This document shows positions 23,066 through 34,079 of a stretch of 64,000 nt of DNA, piece by piece. Numbering within the stretch: position 1 is the stretch's first letter; the number at the start of each line of letters is the position of its first letter. The stretch is from positions 98,177,501 through 98,241,500 of the forward strand of contig JADMNL010000028.1 of NCBI GenBank assembly GCA_016271365.2, in the 5' to 3' direction. Under the pieces are notes generated by a model. That model did not search any database and was not told where the DNA came from. It was given only the letters and a program-made list of their open reading frames with translations. Made by a program: the position numbers and the translations under genes. The DNA comes from Neoceratodus forsteri. Lineage: Eukaryota > Chordata > Ceratodontiformes > Ceratodontidae.

Positions 23066-24227
23066 AAACAAGCATTTGTCAATGCCAAATGTTTGCTTGC
23101 TGGTATTAGCATTGGAAATGCAGGAGTTAGACAGATGCAGAGTAAGAATGACAGTGAAGTATTGAACTTCACGCCAACCCCTCTCAACCTGCAGAGACAA
23201 ACAGGCATTGGGGTATGCGTTTGGGTTGTCGCCCATAACATTCATGCCATTTCACCTTACCCTATCCTGCAGATACCAACAAGTGTTGAGGTGTGCCTTG
23301 GTGTTCGGCTTTACAGTCACCCTGCTCCATAAGGACATACACTGAAATGGATGCTATATAGGAGAATGGGGTGAACTCTGGTGCTGAAGAGACCAAGGCA
23401 CACCGATGCCTGTCACTGGCTGCAGGGTGCGGGGGACGGATGAGCATTACAGTCGGCAATCCAAAGTCACACCCCTGATGCCTGTCAGTCTGTACAGGGT
23501 GGCCGTTATGCTTAGAAACCCTAACGCCCAGGTGTTTGTTGGCATGTGCACTAAACATTTTCAACATGCCCCTTTGTGACTCCCACCTCATGAAAGCATT
23601 TGGGACTTCTTTTCATGAACAGTGGCACTGTGAGTTTGTGAATGTGTCCGAACTCTGAGTTCAAACAGCGACCTTGCCATTGTGAGGCCAGATGTATGAA
23701 AACACAGATCGGGCAGGATGTGAAGATTGACAGCTGCACCATTCATAGGGAGGTGTGAAGAGATGGCAATGTTGAAAATCTGTAGTGAAAATATTAAAAT
23801 GCTAGCACTTCCGAGTATGTGGAAACTGCGCAATGCATGTGTAACACACTCATTTAGTGGAATTATTTCACCAAATTTTCAACATAGGCATTTTGTGATC
23901 TCTGCTCATGAACACCATCAGTATGATTTTCTTAATCTGTCCTGAACATTGATTTCCCAACAACCGCGCTTTTCTGTGCCAGCAGTGTAAACGCATATTT
24001 CGGGTGGGATGTAAAAATGACAGCTGTACTGTTCATGAGGAGGTCTGAAAATGACAGTGTTCAAAATCGGGAGTGAAAGTACTACAAATTTGCAAAGTTA
24101 TGATGGTGCATGGAAACTGCACAACGACGCTTGTAACATTACAGTTATTTTATGGACGTTTGTCATCAAATTTTCAACATATGCATTTTAGGACCTCTGC
24201 TCATGAACAAAGTCACTGTGATTTTAC
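23066..24227 (+). repeat. Composite repeat copy 2, 5' part
   Basis: The stretch matches the reverse complement of 44500-45533. It starts at CATTTGTCAATGCC and contains a first block (23066-23560) followed by about two tandem units of 290 bases, each with GTTGAAAATCTG...GTGAAAATAT at the start and AAATTTTCAACATA in the middle. It is interrupted at 24228 by the CR1 element and resumes at 29845. Confidence 0.8.
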
Positions 24228-24639
24228 ATATGAACATACATACGAACATATGAATCTGCCAGCAGAACAGACCAATCGGTCTATCTAAATCTGCTCGAGT
24301 GTGCAGCTAGCACCCTAGATTGCAGCTGCCCCAGCCTCCACCCCTCAGTTCCTCCCCACTTGTCCCAGCCCTGCCCCTGACTCCTTCTGTTGCATTATCC
24401 CAGTCCTTCAAAAGCTATTGACTGTCCTACATGTACCACCACCTCTGACAGCCCATTCCAACTAGACACCACCCTCTCAGTGAAGTAGTGCCTCCTCATT
24501 TTCCTCTTGAAACATCCCCTTCCAACCTTAGTCAATGCCCCTTGTCTCTCTTACACTCCTCAGTTTAAACACCCCTCGGTGCTAAAAGCATTACCCCTCG
24601 GGTATTCGCCTTCAATCATATCACCCCATCCCTCTCTCC

Positions 24640-26740
24640 TCCAGTGTGTACATGTTCAGCTTGTTCAGCGTAACTTCATATTCCTTTCTTTCATCCCCTT
24701 TAACATTTTTGTTGCCCTCCTTTGCACCCCTCCAGTAACTTTATGTCTCTCCTCAGGTATGGCCTCCAGTATTGCACAGTACTCCAGGTGTGGTCTGACC
24801 AATGATCTGTAGAGAGATAGGATCACATCCTGTGTCTGGATGAGAACCCTTGCGATGCACCCCAGCATCCTGTTTGCCGTGGCTGCTGCTCTCCTACACT
24901 TTGCTGAGTTGTTCATGTTCCCAGTTAACAACATCCCTAGGTCCTTCTCCTCCTCCTCTGTGATCTCCAACCTCACCCCCACAACTAATAGCCCTCTTCT
25001 GGTTCTTAGGCCCGAAGTGCATCACATTACACTTTTGCATTGAATCCTAGCTGCGCTCCCCGATTATGTCTCTAGTTTGGTTAGGTCCCCCTGCAGTTTT
25101 CCCATCCGTCCTCTTTGTCCACCACTGCCCCCAATTTGGTATCATCTGCAAACAGACTAACTCTGCTCCTCACTCCATGTGCTTTATTGGAGATGAAGAA
25201 CCCAATACACTAGGCCCAGCACTGACCCTGCAGCACCCGCTTGTCACTGCTCTAGGTGCAGAGCTACCACCACCACCACCACCACCCTCTGCACCCTCCC
25301 TGTAACCAGGTTTTATCCATTTAGTCAGCTTTTCCCACCCCCACTGCGCCACCTTCCCCCAGTCTTCCATGATGCTCTGTATCAAAGGCCTTGCTGAAGT
25401 CCAAGTACAGGACATGTACCGCATGGCCCCTGTCCAACTCCCTTGTCACCCAGTCATAATACTTTATTAAGTTGGTTTGACAAGACCTCCTGAGACAAAC
25501 CAGTGTTGCCACCCATCTTGGAGGTCATTACTCTCTAGGAATGCACCAGCCTCTGTTTCAGTATCGCTAGTCAAGCTTACCCACTATGGAAGTGAGATTG
25601 ACCGTCCAAAATTTCCTTGTTCCTCCCTAGGCCCACTCTTGTGTATAGGCACCACATGGGCCACCCTCCAGTCCTGGGGCACACACGTCATTTCCAGGAG
25701 GTGTTGAACAGATCAGCCAGTGGCTCAGCCAACAACTCTGCCATCTCCCTCAGCACCCTGGGGTGGATGCCAGTGGGACCTGGTGCCTTGTTCACCTTTA
25801 CTGCCCTCAGCCCCTAGCACCTTAGTCCTGTGATCACTTTGTTCATCACCTCCTCATCCCTTCCCAACCCCACCCCCAGCCCATGCAGGTAGTGAACAAT
25901 CCTCTCCTTAGTGAAAGCGGAGCAGAAGTACTCATTTAGAATTTCCACTTGCTCCTCCTCTTTTCCACCCAATCTGCTCCTTGCTTTATCCTCACAATAT
26001 GTTCCTTGCACTTCCTCTTTTCCCTGACATACCTTAAAAAGTCCTTCTCCCTCCTTTATGCCCTGTGCTAACCTTAATTCCTAGAGGCCTTAGCTCCCCC
26101 CGGCCACCTCCCTTGACCAACTGCCATAAGCCTCCTTATCTCTCCTTCCCTGTTCTTCTGTACCTCCAGTATGCAGCCTCTATGCCCTCACCCTTGCAGC
26201 ACTTCTTTGTTCAGCCAGCATGGTTTCTTGGCTCTGCTCTTCTTAGTCCTGGCCCTGGAGCAGGCTACTGTGGCCTCTGTTAGTCCAGTCTTTATGACTC
26301 CCCAATTTTGTTCTGCATCCATCTCCGGCCTTATTATGGGGTCTCCCTCACAGTATTGCTCCCATCCTCCCAAAGTCCATCCTACTAAAGTCTACCAAAT
26401 TAGTGCCTGTGCCTCCTGTCTCCCTGCCCAACGGAACAAGCCACAGGGTTTAGTGGTCTATCCACTCAGTGGGTCCTCCACCCTTACCTCCCTCTCCACC
26501 TCCCCATTTGCCAGTACTAGGTCCAGAGTGCTTCCAAGCCTTGTAGGCCCACTTAGCAATTGCATCGGAAGGTCATCCTGGAATGCATCAAGGAGCACCT
26601 GCTCCCTGGTACTGCTAGTGGCCAGGGTGCTCCAGTCAACCCCTGGTAGGTTAAAATCCCAGACTATCACCACACTTCCTTTCTACAGACCCTCCTTATC
26701 TGCTCTGCCAACTCCCATCCAGTTCCCAGGATTGGGCTAG
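24640..26740 (-). pseudogene. CR1 ORF2 (endonuclease and RT), decayed
   Basis: Reading leftward, the endonuclease shows WDFNLPGVDWSTL (about 26630-26670) and STLDLVLANGE (about 26505-26540). RT follows with LYLDFSKAFDTEHH (about 25370-25412), catalytic FADD at 25141-25152 and the C-terminal LYRSLVRPHLEYCAIL and GVQRRATKML (about 24680-24810). This is a classic CR1 ORF2 order. Stops and frame changes are scattered throughout, so it is inactive as written. It is a different, older-looking CR1 from the one at 15195-17521. Confidence 0.88.
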
Positions 26741-27389
26741 TGGTCTGTACACCACTCCCAGTGTCAGTTTTTGCCCTTGAGTCCAGAAGTTGCACCCAAA
26801 GCGCCTCTGTCCTCTCTCTTCTCCCTCATCCGCTATACACTTGATCCTCCCTCACATAGAGTGCAACCCTCCCTTCCAACGGTCCCTGCTGTATATCCTG
26901 TATCCGGGATTGCCGAGTCCCAATCATGGTACTCTGTGGCCCAAGTCTTTGTCACTGCAACAGTGTCCACCTTCCCTCTGAAAGGAGAGCCTGAAGCTCT
27001 GCAGTTTTGTTCCCCAGGCTTCTTGCATTGAGAGAGACCACCTTCCACCCGTACCCCTCCTTCTCCTCACTCTTCTCCTTGGCCTGTGTCCCTCCTCCTC
27101 ATTATTCTTATCGGGTGGTGGTGCCTGCTGTATACATTCAGACCACTCTGACCGCCCCTTCCTGGGTTACTACACCTCTGCCTTTACCTATATCTAGGTG
27201 GGTGTGAGCTCATTAGGCTCCCCTGTCCGGACCTTTCTACCAGCCTCAGTCTTTGGCCACCACCACCCGCACTAACTTAAATCCACCTTAGTAGAGATAT
27301 ACCCTCTAAACCCACCTTAATACTCCCTCCCTCTCTGCTCAAGTGTAGCCGGTCCACTGTGTACAAGTCACTATTCCCCAGACCCTACT

Positions 27390-28700
27390 CCAGTTAGTCA
27401 CTAACCCATAATTTTGTGTGTGGCACCAATCCCTCAGCCACTGTTGAAGTCCTTGATCCTACCCTTCCTCCCATGCTTGCACATAGTACTAGAGTACCTC
27501 CGAGAATGCCACAGACCCCCGCCTCTCTCATATTGCCTGTCCAACCCCTAGAACCTCCCTCACTACTTCCACAGTCTCCCGCCAAGTTGTTTGTACCCAC
27601 ATGCGACAATAAATGAGGTTTCTTCCTCCTCCCTCTCGCTGCACATTTGAGCAGTGCCTGCCCCTCCAGCAGTCAACCCAGAAATAGCTTCAACCCAGAT
27701 ACGACTGTGCCTTTCCCTTCTGCCCCATCTCACCTGTTTCAGTATAGAATCACCCAGGACAAGTACCCACCCCATCCCTTACCCCTTTCCCTTCAAATGC
27801 CCTTCCACCACCCCAGTATTCATTCTTCCCGCCCTTACCCCCGCCAGCTGCACCTTCTGTGGCTTCTGTATCTGCCCCACCTACTTCTGCCTCACCCCTT
27901 TCTCTGCCTTATTTCTCCCATCCCATTGAACCCCTTCCCAGCCTGACTACTTCCTACTGGGTTTCCATGTTGACCTCCCCACCCTCTGCTAATTTCCAAC
28001 CCCTCTCCTGTCACTGTTGTTGTCAGTTTGGAGTCCCAGTCCCTTCAACCTCGACAGTGATGCCCCTCCCATCCTTCCCCTTCCCATAGCCTTCTCTTCT
28101 CCAGTCACCCCCTCCTTCCTTACTAGTCCCCTTCTACCTATCATCCTAGCTATCTCTTCCCTTACCTGCTGCCATCCCTCTCATGCCCGCTTGTCCTCCC
28201 CTCTTCAGTATGTCCTGCCCCCCCATAGCAGAGACTCAAATCTATTCCTAGTCGATGCCTTCCTACATCTCTTCCTCTATTGGTTCCCCTCCTACTTGTT
28301 CGCCTCTGTGCCCCCCCAGTCCCACCCTGGTCCCTCACTACCTGCAGCCATCTGCTTTCTCCCTGGTACTCCTCGTGGTCTCTTCCTCTCCCATCAGAGC
28401 CCCTCCCTCACCTCAGGCATCCCCTTCTCTCTTTTCTGCTAGTGCCTCTGATACTGGGGTCAGTTTCAGTCCCTAGTTGTTTCTTCCCTGTCCCCTTGCC
28501 ATCCCTTACCCCCCAGCAAGGATGCCTACCATACTCATCTGCCCTGCCACTTAGACTCCTCCCAACCTCCACAGTTCCTCCTCAAACTAGCCAATTGTCT
28601 ACAGAGCATACACCTCCCATCCTACAAACCCAGTCCAGAATCATGGCAGACCCACACCCTGTACACCCACCACCTTTCCAAAGATGCCCGCCCTATTGAC
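27390..28700 (-). pseudogene. CR1 ORF1 with SGNH-esterase-like motifs
   Basis: Reading leftward, WVLVLGDSILKQVRWG (about 27725-27772) carries the GDS nucleophile block of SGNH hydrolases, and SHVGTNN (about 27585-27606) resembles the later G-x-N-D block. CR1 ORF1 proteins are known to carry an esterase-like domain of this type, whose role in retrotransposition is unsettled. Upstream (27800-28700) the minus strand is Gly-rich and without recognisable motif. Stops interrupt the frame. Confidence 0.65.
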
Positions 28701-29169
28701 ATGTGACACCTGCCCCATTTGGGCCCCATCTTATGTTACGGGCTCTTACTCACGATTTCTGTACCCTACTACAACTGTTAGGGCCCTATTAACTCAAATT
28801 CTGTTTCCCTCACACTGGTTCCCCACTGCCCCTTGTTGACTGGGTTAATTCAGTCTCAAATCTCATCCATTAGATACTGTATTACTGTAGCAATCCTAAA
28901 GCCTCCTTGTCCGTTTTTCACCCCTCAGCTTCCATACTTTTTGTTCTTAGCTCTTATAGTTTCACTAGCCCAGTTAGAAACTGTATTGCACTCCAAGTAT
29001 TACTCAGCTCAGTTAGAGAAATAAATGGAACAAATAAATATGTATTATTACAGCAATCACAACAGTATAGCTCAGTACTTAGCTCAGTTACAGAAATAAA
29101 CAGAACAACTAAATCTGTATTATTACAGTAATCGTAAAAGTATCCAATTATTGCTTTGTCTCCACCCCA

Positions 29170-29835
29170 GAGATGCTGCTATAATATAGGACCACACAGG
29201 ACCCTGGGCAGGTGGGTGGGCAACTCTAAAGTCCCGGCAGAGCTCCGTTGAGCTCGCTCCCCCCCTCTCTTACTTGATCGTTCTGTTTCTCCCGGTGCTG
29301 CAGGCTTCCCTTTTGTACTGAGCTCCTGCCTGCTTGTCACCTTTTTCTGCCCACAAAGAAATCCACAGCAGTCCTGACAGAGCTCCAATGAGCCGTCATC
29401 CCATCTCTCACTCACTCATTCTGTTCTCCTGTTGCTGCAGGCTGCCCTTTGTACTGGTCTTCTGACTGCATTGGCACATTTTTCTGCCCACAAAGAAACC
29501 GCAGCAGTCCCGACAGAGTTCTGTTGAGCTGACTTACTCTCCTTCTCTCACTCGCTCATTCTATTTCTCCCGCACTGCAGGCTGCCCCTTTGTACTGGGC
29601 TCCTGCCTGCATTGGCATCTTTTCTGCCCACAAAGAAATCCACAGCAGTCCGAGAGAGCTCCGTTGAACTCGTTCCTCCCCTCTCTCAATCACTCTTTCT
29701 GTTTCTCATGGTGCTGCAGACTGCCCTTTTGTCCTGGGCTCCTGCCTACGTTGGTGCCTTTTCTGCCCACAAAAGAAATCATAGCAGTCCCGACAGAGCT
29801 CCGTTGAGTAACTCCTCCCGTCTCTCTCACTCACT
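29170..29835 (-). repeat. Five tandem ~138-bp monomers at the CR1 5' end
   Basis: The motif GTCCCGACAGAGCTCCGTTG recurs at about 29231, 29371, 29507, 29648 and 29787, a spacing of 136-141 bases. Each unit also holds TTTCTGCCCACAAAGAAA and GCTGCAGGCTGCC. It lies upstream of ORF1, so it is in the position of a LINE 5' UTR, as in the monomer promoters of some L1 families. Confidence 0.85.
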
Positions 29836-29844
29836 TGTTGTTAA

Positions 29845-31113
29845 TATTTCCCACTGCAACTGCGCTTATTCTGCGCCAGAAGTGCAAAACACATTTCAGA
29901 CAGGATATGTAAAATGACAGCTGTACTGTTCATAAGGAGGTGTGGAAAATGCCAATGTTGAAAATCTGGAGTAAATATTACAGATTCATAGCAGTTACGA
30001 GCTTGCGTAGGAATTGTGCAATGCACACTCATTGAAACAGTCATTTTGGTTCTTTCACCAAATTTGCAACATAGGCTTTTGAGAGACCACCTCATGAACA
30101 CTGATATAGTCAATCAGTCCCGAAAGATGATTCCACCAGTGACTGCAAAATCACCTTCGGGACTGAACAACATCATGACAGTGATTGAATTCATGAGGAG
30201 GAGCCTCAATAACCCCATGTTGAAAATTTGGTGCCAAAATTCCTAAAATGCCGAGATATGCACCAAAGTTGAAAAACATTTATGCCATTATACAGTTTAC
30301 TGGCATTTCTTCAGTTCGCGGTCAGCTTTGAAGAGTGCAGACATGTTCCCAGTCCACGAAGATCATCGGCGTGGGGCTCCAGAGGTAAGTATAGGTGAGA
30401 GAGATGTGGGGAGACAGTCACGCAGGGAGTGGTCTTGAGTTGGGAAGGGGCAGGAGAGACTGCGAGGACCATTTTCTTGTTTTACAGGTAAAAAAGACCA
30501 CGTGGGTCAGTTTTCTTCTTCGCAGGTGTTGTTTGGTACACTGGGGTGGGCTCCCAGTGTACCACCTGCACTATGAGGGGACTGAAGTCCGATGGGGATT
30601 GGGTCCCCCATCGGCACAGAAACAGGTGGGGCATGATGCCGAGGAGGATTGAGCACCCCTCGGCACACAGCAGAAATCGGGGTGGGGACATTATGCCAAT
30701 GGGGACTGAGCTTGCCCATCAGGAAATGAAGGGGTCGGGGCATACCAACAGGGGATTGAGCACCCTGTCGGCTCTGAGGTGGCCGCATAGAGCCGCCATG
30801 TTCCTGAAAGGCTGTTACACCAGGTGAGGGTACCACTCTGCAATGATGTGTCTCATTGCAGCGGGATGCTGACACTGCAATGACGGCGGACCCTCATTGC
30901 AGTGGCCAAATCGCTTCAAGTTGGTGGCACTTCTGCAGAACCAGTGTCATCAGAACACTGGGCCAGCATTGAGTGCACACGCCAAAGCCCACAAATGCAG
31001 TGCTGGCATTGGCGGCACACAGCCGCCACCTCACAACCTGCTTCTCTCCTAAGCTGCCGCATATTGTTTCTTGCGCGAATGCAAGCAAACATAACAAGGA
31101 GGTATGAGCAGAA
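29845..31113 (+). repeat. Composite repeat copy 2, 3' part
   Basis: Sequence resumes after the CR1 with a 290-base unit (29880-30060), a hairpin (30067-30225), a GC-rich block with splice-like GTAAGT at 30385 and TTTTACAG ending at 30487, and a G-rich region with repeated GGGATTGGGT/CACCCCTCGGCA-type phrases. It ends at AGCAAACATAA (31113). It aligns with 9172-10205 and with the reverse complement of 43574-44330. Confidence 0.8.
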
Positions 31114-32633
31114 ACAATCAACCAACAACAACAAATGCAGTAGCCCTGAAAGCTTAGCCTAATGATAGATAAAACTATAAACCCTGTTAGCGCCACCTGT
31201 AACAATTTCACATAAGATATACGCTGCAAAACACTTTGCTACAGAGAAAATAAAGCAGTAACAGAAGATATACTTTGCAAAAACAATTTGAATCAGAGAA
31301 GATTATAGCAGTAGTCTGTAAGCAGAAAACAAGTAACAACCCTGTAGGTACACCCTGTAATAATGCAGCAGAAGGTATACCCTGCAACAGCAATTTGAAT
31401 CAGAGAAATTACAGCAGTAAAATGTAACCAAAAACAGTATAAAATATTGTGAGCACAAAAGAAAATAACAACACATAGTAAATCTGCCTAGCAAAAAAGC
31501 CTTAATCTTTTCCTTGCTCTAATAATGTTGTTCCTTGGTCTGTCTTTACAAGCAAACCTAGAAGAAAAGAGCGCAGGTGAAGCTAGGTGCCTTTGCCAGC
31601 AAGCCTAGTCTCCCACCACGGCCACTGGCTGTCTTGCCTAAGTAGTTTTTCGATAGCCAAGCGGTTCTATCTTTGAAGGCACACAGTCTTTCAAAACCCT
31701 TCTATTAGAATGTTAAATCACACAATCAGACCCTCAGGTGGAGTAGATAAGAAAAATCATAAAAGTTTACTTAAAATAAAAGCAATACAGAAAAGTCTAC
31801 AGTTTGGAAGAACTTTGAAATGCAGACAATAACAAAAGTAAAACTGGATGGTTTACAGAAAATACTAGATACTGTTTTCTAAACTATGCTTGTTTTGATA
31901 TTAAAGTTCAGACAAGATTTCAAATGTCCTGGTACAGATGACAGTTCATTAGGCAATAGAATGTGTAGCAAGTCCTTGATCCAAGTTTCTGGATGTCCTT
32001 CTAAAAGACTTCAGATGTTGCAGTCGTGCAAAGTCTTGGTTTCCAAAATTCTGACTTAAAAATCAGAATTTTCTGTTCAGTATGTCGCAAGTCAAACTTT
32101 CCACACACTCAGGACTGGTTTTAAAGATTTCCCAGGTCTACACACATACTTCTGGCTACAAGTATATGCCAGTTGGAAACAGGTGATATGCCTTCCAACT
32201 TAAAACTATTCTTCTGCTCTGCATTCAAAGTGTGTCAGATATACTTGAGGGTCATTTTAGGACACACCTTCCTTATTTTACTCGGGGTGAAGTTAATGAC
32301 TCCAGGACAATACAGATATAGGGTGCAACAATTTACCTTTCCCTGTAGGTGTCACTGTGGTTCCATGTCAATCCCAGTGACATCTGGTGCATGTATTTGG
32401 CTTACCCTCATGATCCCTTCCTTGTCATGGAAAACCACTGTGAGATGTTTTATGCTTTCCTGGGGCCATATACCTGTCTCCCTTATCTTGAACTATAACA
32501 GGTCTACAATAGCCCTTATAGAAATACCAATTATTTTGTAATTATCTGTTAAATGGACAGTGTCCTAATTCTAAAGTACATTACATCATATGCAACATGA
32601 ACCCACATAAATGGATCTACAGTAGGTCTATCA
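31114..32633 (-). repeat. 3' LTR of the Gmr1-like element (outer limit uncertain)
   Basis: 31609-32633 is nearly identical to 45648-46679 in the same orientation. On the minus strand it starts TGATAG directly after a purine tract that follows RNase H. Sequence from 31114 to 31608 has no partner in the window; it contains an internal duplication of about 120 bases (around 31263-31300 and 31375-31415, GCAATTTGAATCAGAGAA) and may be LTR or something else. Confidence 0.75.
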
Positions 32634-32651
32634 TGCCCATTCCTCCCTCTA
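32634..32651 (-). other. Polypurine tract of the Gmr1-like element
   Basis: On the minus strand AGAGGGAGGAATGGGCA lies directly before the LTR start TGATAG and just after the RNase H end. Confidence 0.7.
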
Positions 32652-33200
32652 AAACAGAACCTGGGGGAACAAGCCCTATTGGAGACAGTTCTTCTCAGTT
32701 CTGCTATAGATCCAGTATGCGGTATAGGCCGTCTGTTCCCATTTTGGATCCAGGCCTATATACCATCTCCATGTCATAAGCATGCAAGGCAATACTCAAT
32801 CTCAAAGTTTCCCATTTGGCCCAACCATATTAATGGGTTGTGGTCTGTTTGGACACAAAATGCCTCCCATAAAGGTATGGTTCAAATTTTTTAATGCCCA
32901 AACTAATGCAGACATTCATTCTCCACTGTTGAATATGCTTGTTCTTGTGGAAGCAGCTTCTTGCTTAAGTATAGAATGGGGTGCTCTTTCTCCCTGACTG
33001 GATACTTGGCTGAGGACTGCCCCTATACCCACATCTGAGACATCCATCTGTCACCACAAATGGCCTGTTATAGTCTGGGCTCGCCAACACTGGGGCCCTA
33101 CACAGCGAGGTTTTCAGCTGTGTGCAGGCCTGCTCACAGTCTGTGTCCCATCTTACCTTCCTAGGCTTATTCTTTGTCAGCAACCCAGATAAAGGAGTGG
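32640..33200 (-). pseudogene. pol: RNase H of the Gmr1-like element
   Basis: Reading leftward, a connection segment (WDTDCEQACTQLK, about 33105-33150) leads to APVLASPDYNRPFVV and a degraded active-site strand (TDGC near 33040). Then HPILYLSKKLLPQEQAYST (about 32920-32980) and DHNPLIWL (about 32825-32850), both standard for Ty3/gypsy RNase H. Frame changes lie near 33030, 32915 and 32705. It directly follows RT and precedes the polypurine tract. Confidence 0.85.
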
Positions 33201-33868
33201 CCAGGAGCTGTAGTTAGGAAAAAATTTCTATAATACCCTGCTGTCCCAAGAAAGCTCCTGACTTGTCTCTGGGTTTCAGGTGTGGCCATGACGTTAGTCA
33301 TTTCTATCTTTGGCTTGGTTTGGGCGGGTTGGTCAGCCCCACCATATGTCCCAACAGCGACCTCCTGCCATGGCCACCTGACACTTTTCTTCCTTAATAG
33401 TCAGACCTGTGGCCTGTATTCAGCCCAACATCTCCCTCAGATATAGCAGGTGTTTCTCCCAGCTATTGCTGAAAATACAATATTGTCCAGGTAAGGCGAT
33501 AGCAAAGTCCTTCGTATCCTGTAACACCTGGTTTACTAACCGCTGGAAGGTAGCAGGAGCATTCTTCATCCCAAAGGCATAACCTTGAACTTGAACAGGC
33601 TGATTGGGGTGATGAATGCTGACCTTTCCCTAGCCCTGTCAGTCAGTTCCACCTGCCAGTACCCCTTTGTCAGGTCTACTTTAGTCAAGTATGTCGCCCC
33701 TCCCAGTTTGTCAAGCAGTTCATCTGTGCATGGCATTGGGTGGGCGTCCGATTCATGATGGCGTTAAGCCCATGATGATCTATGCAGAACCGTGTAGTCC
33801 CGTCCGGTTTGGTACAAGGACTACAGGTGAGGCCAGGGGCTGTGGGATTTCTGATCACCCCTAGATCC
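33201..33868 (-). pseudogene. pol: RT of the Gmr1-like element, catalytic box YLDN
   Basis: Reading leftward: KPDGTTRFCI (about 33781-33812), a DLTKGYWQVEL-type palm segment (about 33645-33680), VMPFGMKNAPATFQRLVNQ (about 33525-33585) and the catalytic box at 33482-33493, which reads YLDN instead of YLDD in the frame that continues the motif. Loss of the second Asp would abolish polymerisation. Several frame breaks are also present. The N-terminal edge is the SINE insertion point. Confidence 0.85.
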
Positions 33869-34079
33869 AGTATTTATTTATTTATTTAGTTTTGTTGACC
33901 GGTAAGTGCACTAGACAAATCCTGCCTATTTTCAGGCACGACCCGGGGAAGGGATACAGATGAATGCCAACTGACCTTGAACCAGATTAAGCTGTTGGTG
34001 GTATTTTTAGTGAATGAGGAAATTTGGCCAGGACACGGGAAATTCCTACTCGTCAGAGGGGAACCTTGGCTGTCGGACG

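Larger units (their letters stand above)
24228..29844 (-). mobile_element. CR1 LINE, nearly full length, inserted in composite repeat
   Basis: The 3' end lies at the left (on the minus strand CATATGTTCGTATGTATGTT, a CR1-type repetitive tail). ORF2 reads leftward from about 26740, ORF1 lies about 27390-28700, and a tandem monomer block sits at the 5' end (29170-29835). Sequence on both sides joins into one composite repeat when compared with the copy at 43574-45533, which fixes the insertion limits to within about 20 bases. A small part of the host repeat seems missing at the right junction. Confidence 0.85.

Noticed and set aside
25269..25290. Trinucleotide expansion in a coding exon
   Set aside because: The CCA run lies within the minus-strand CR1 and is short.
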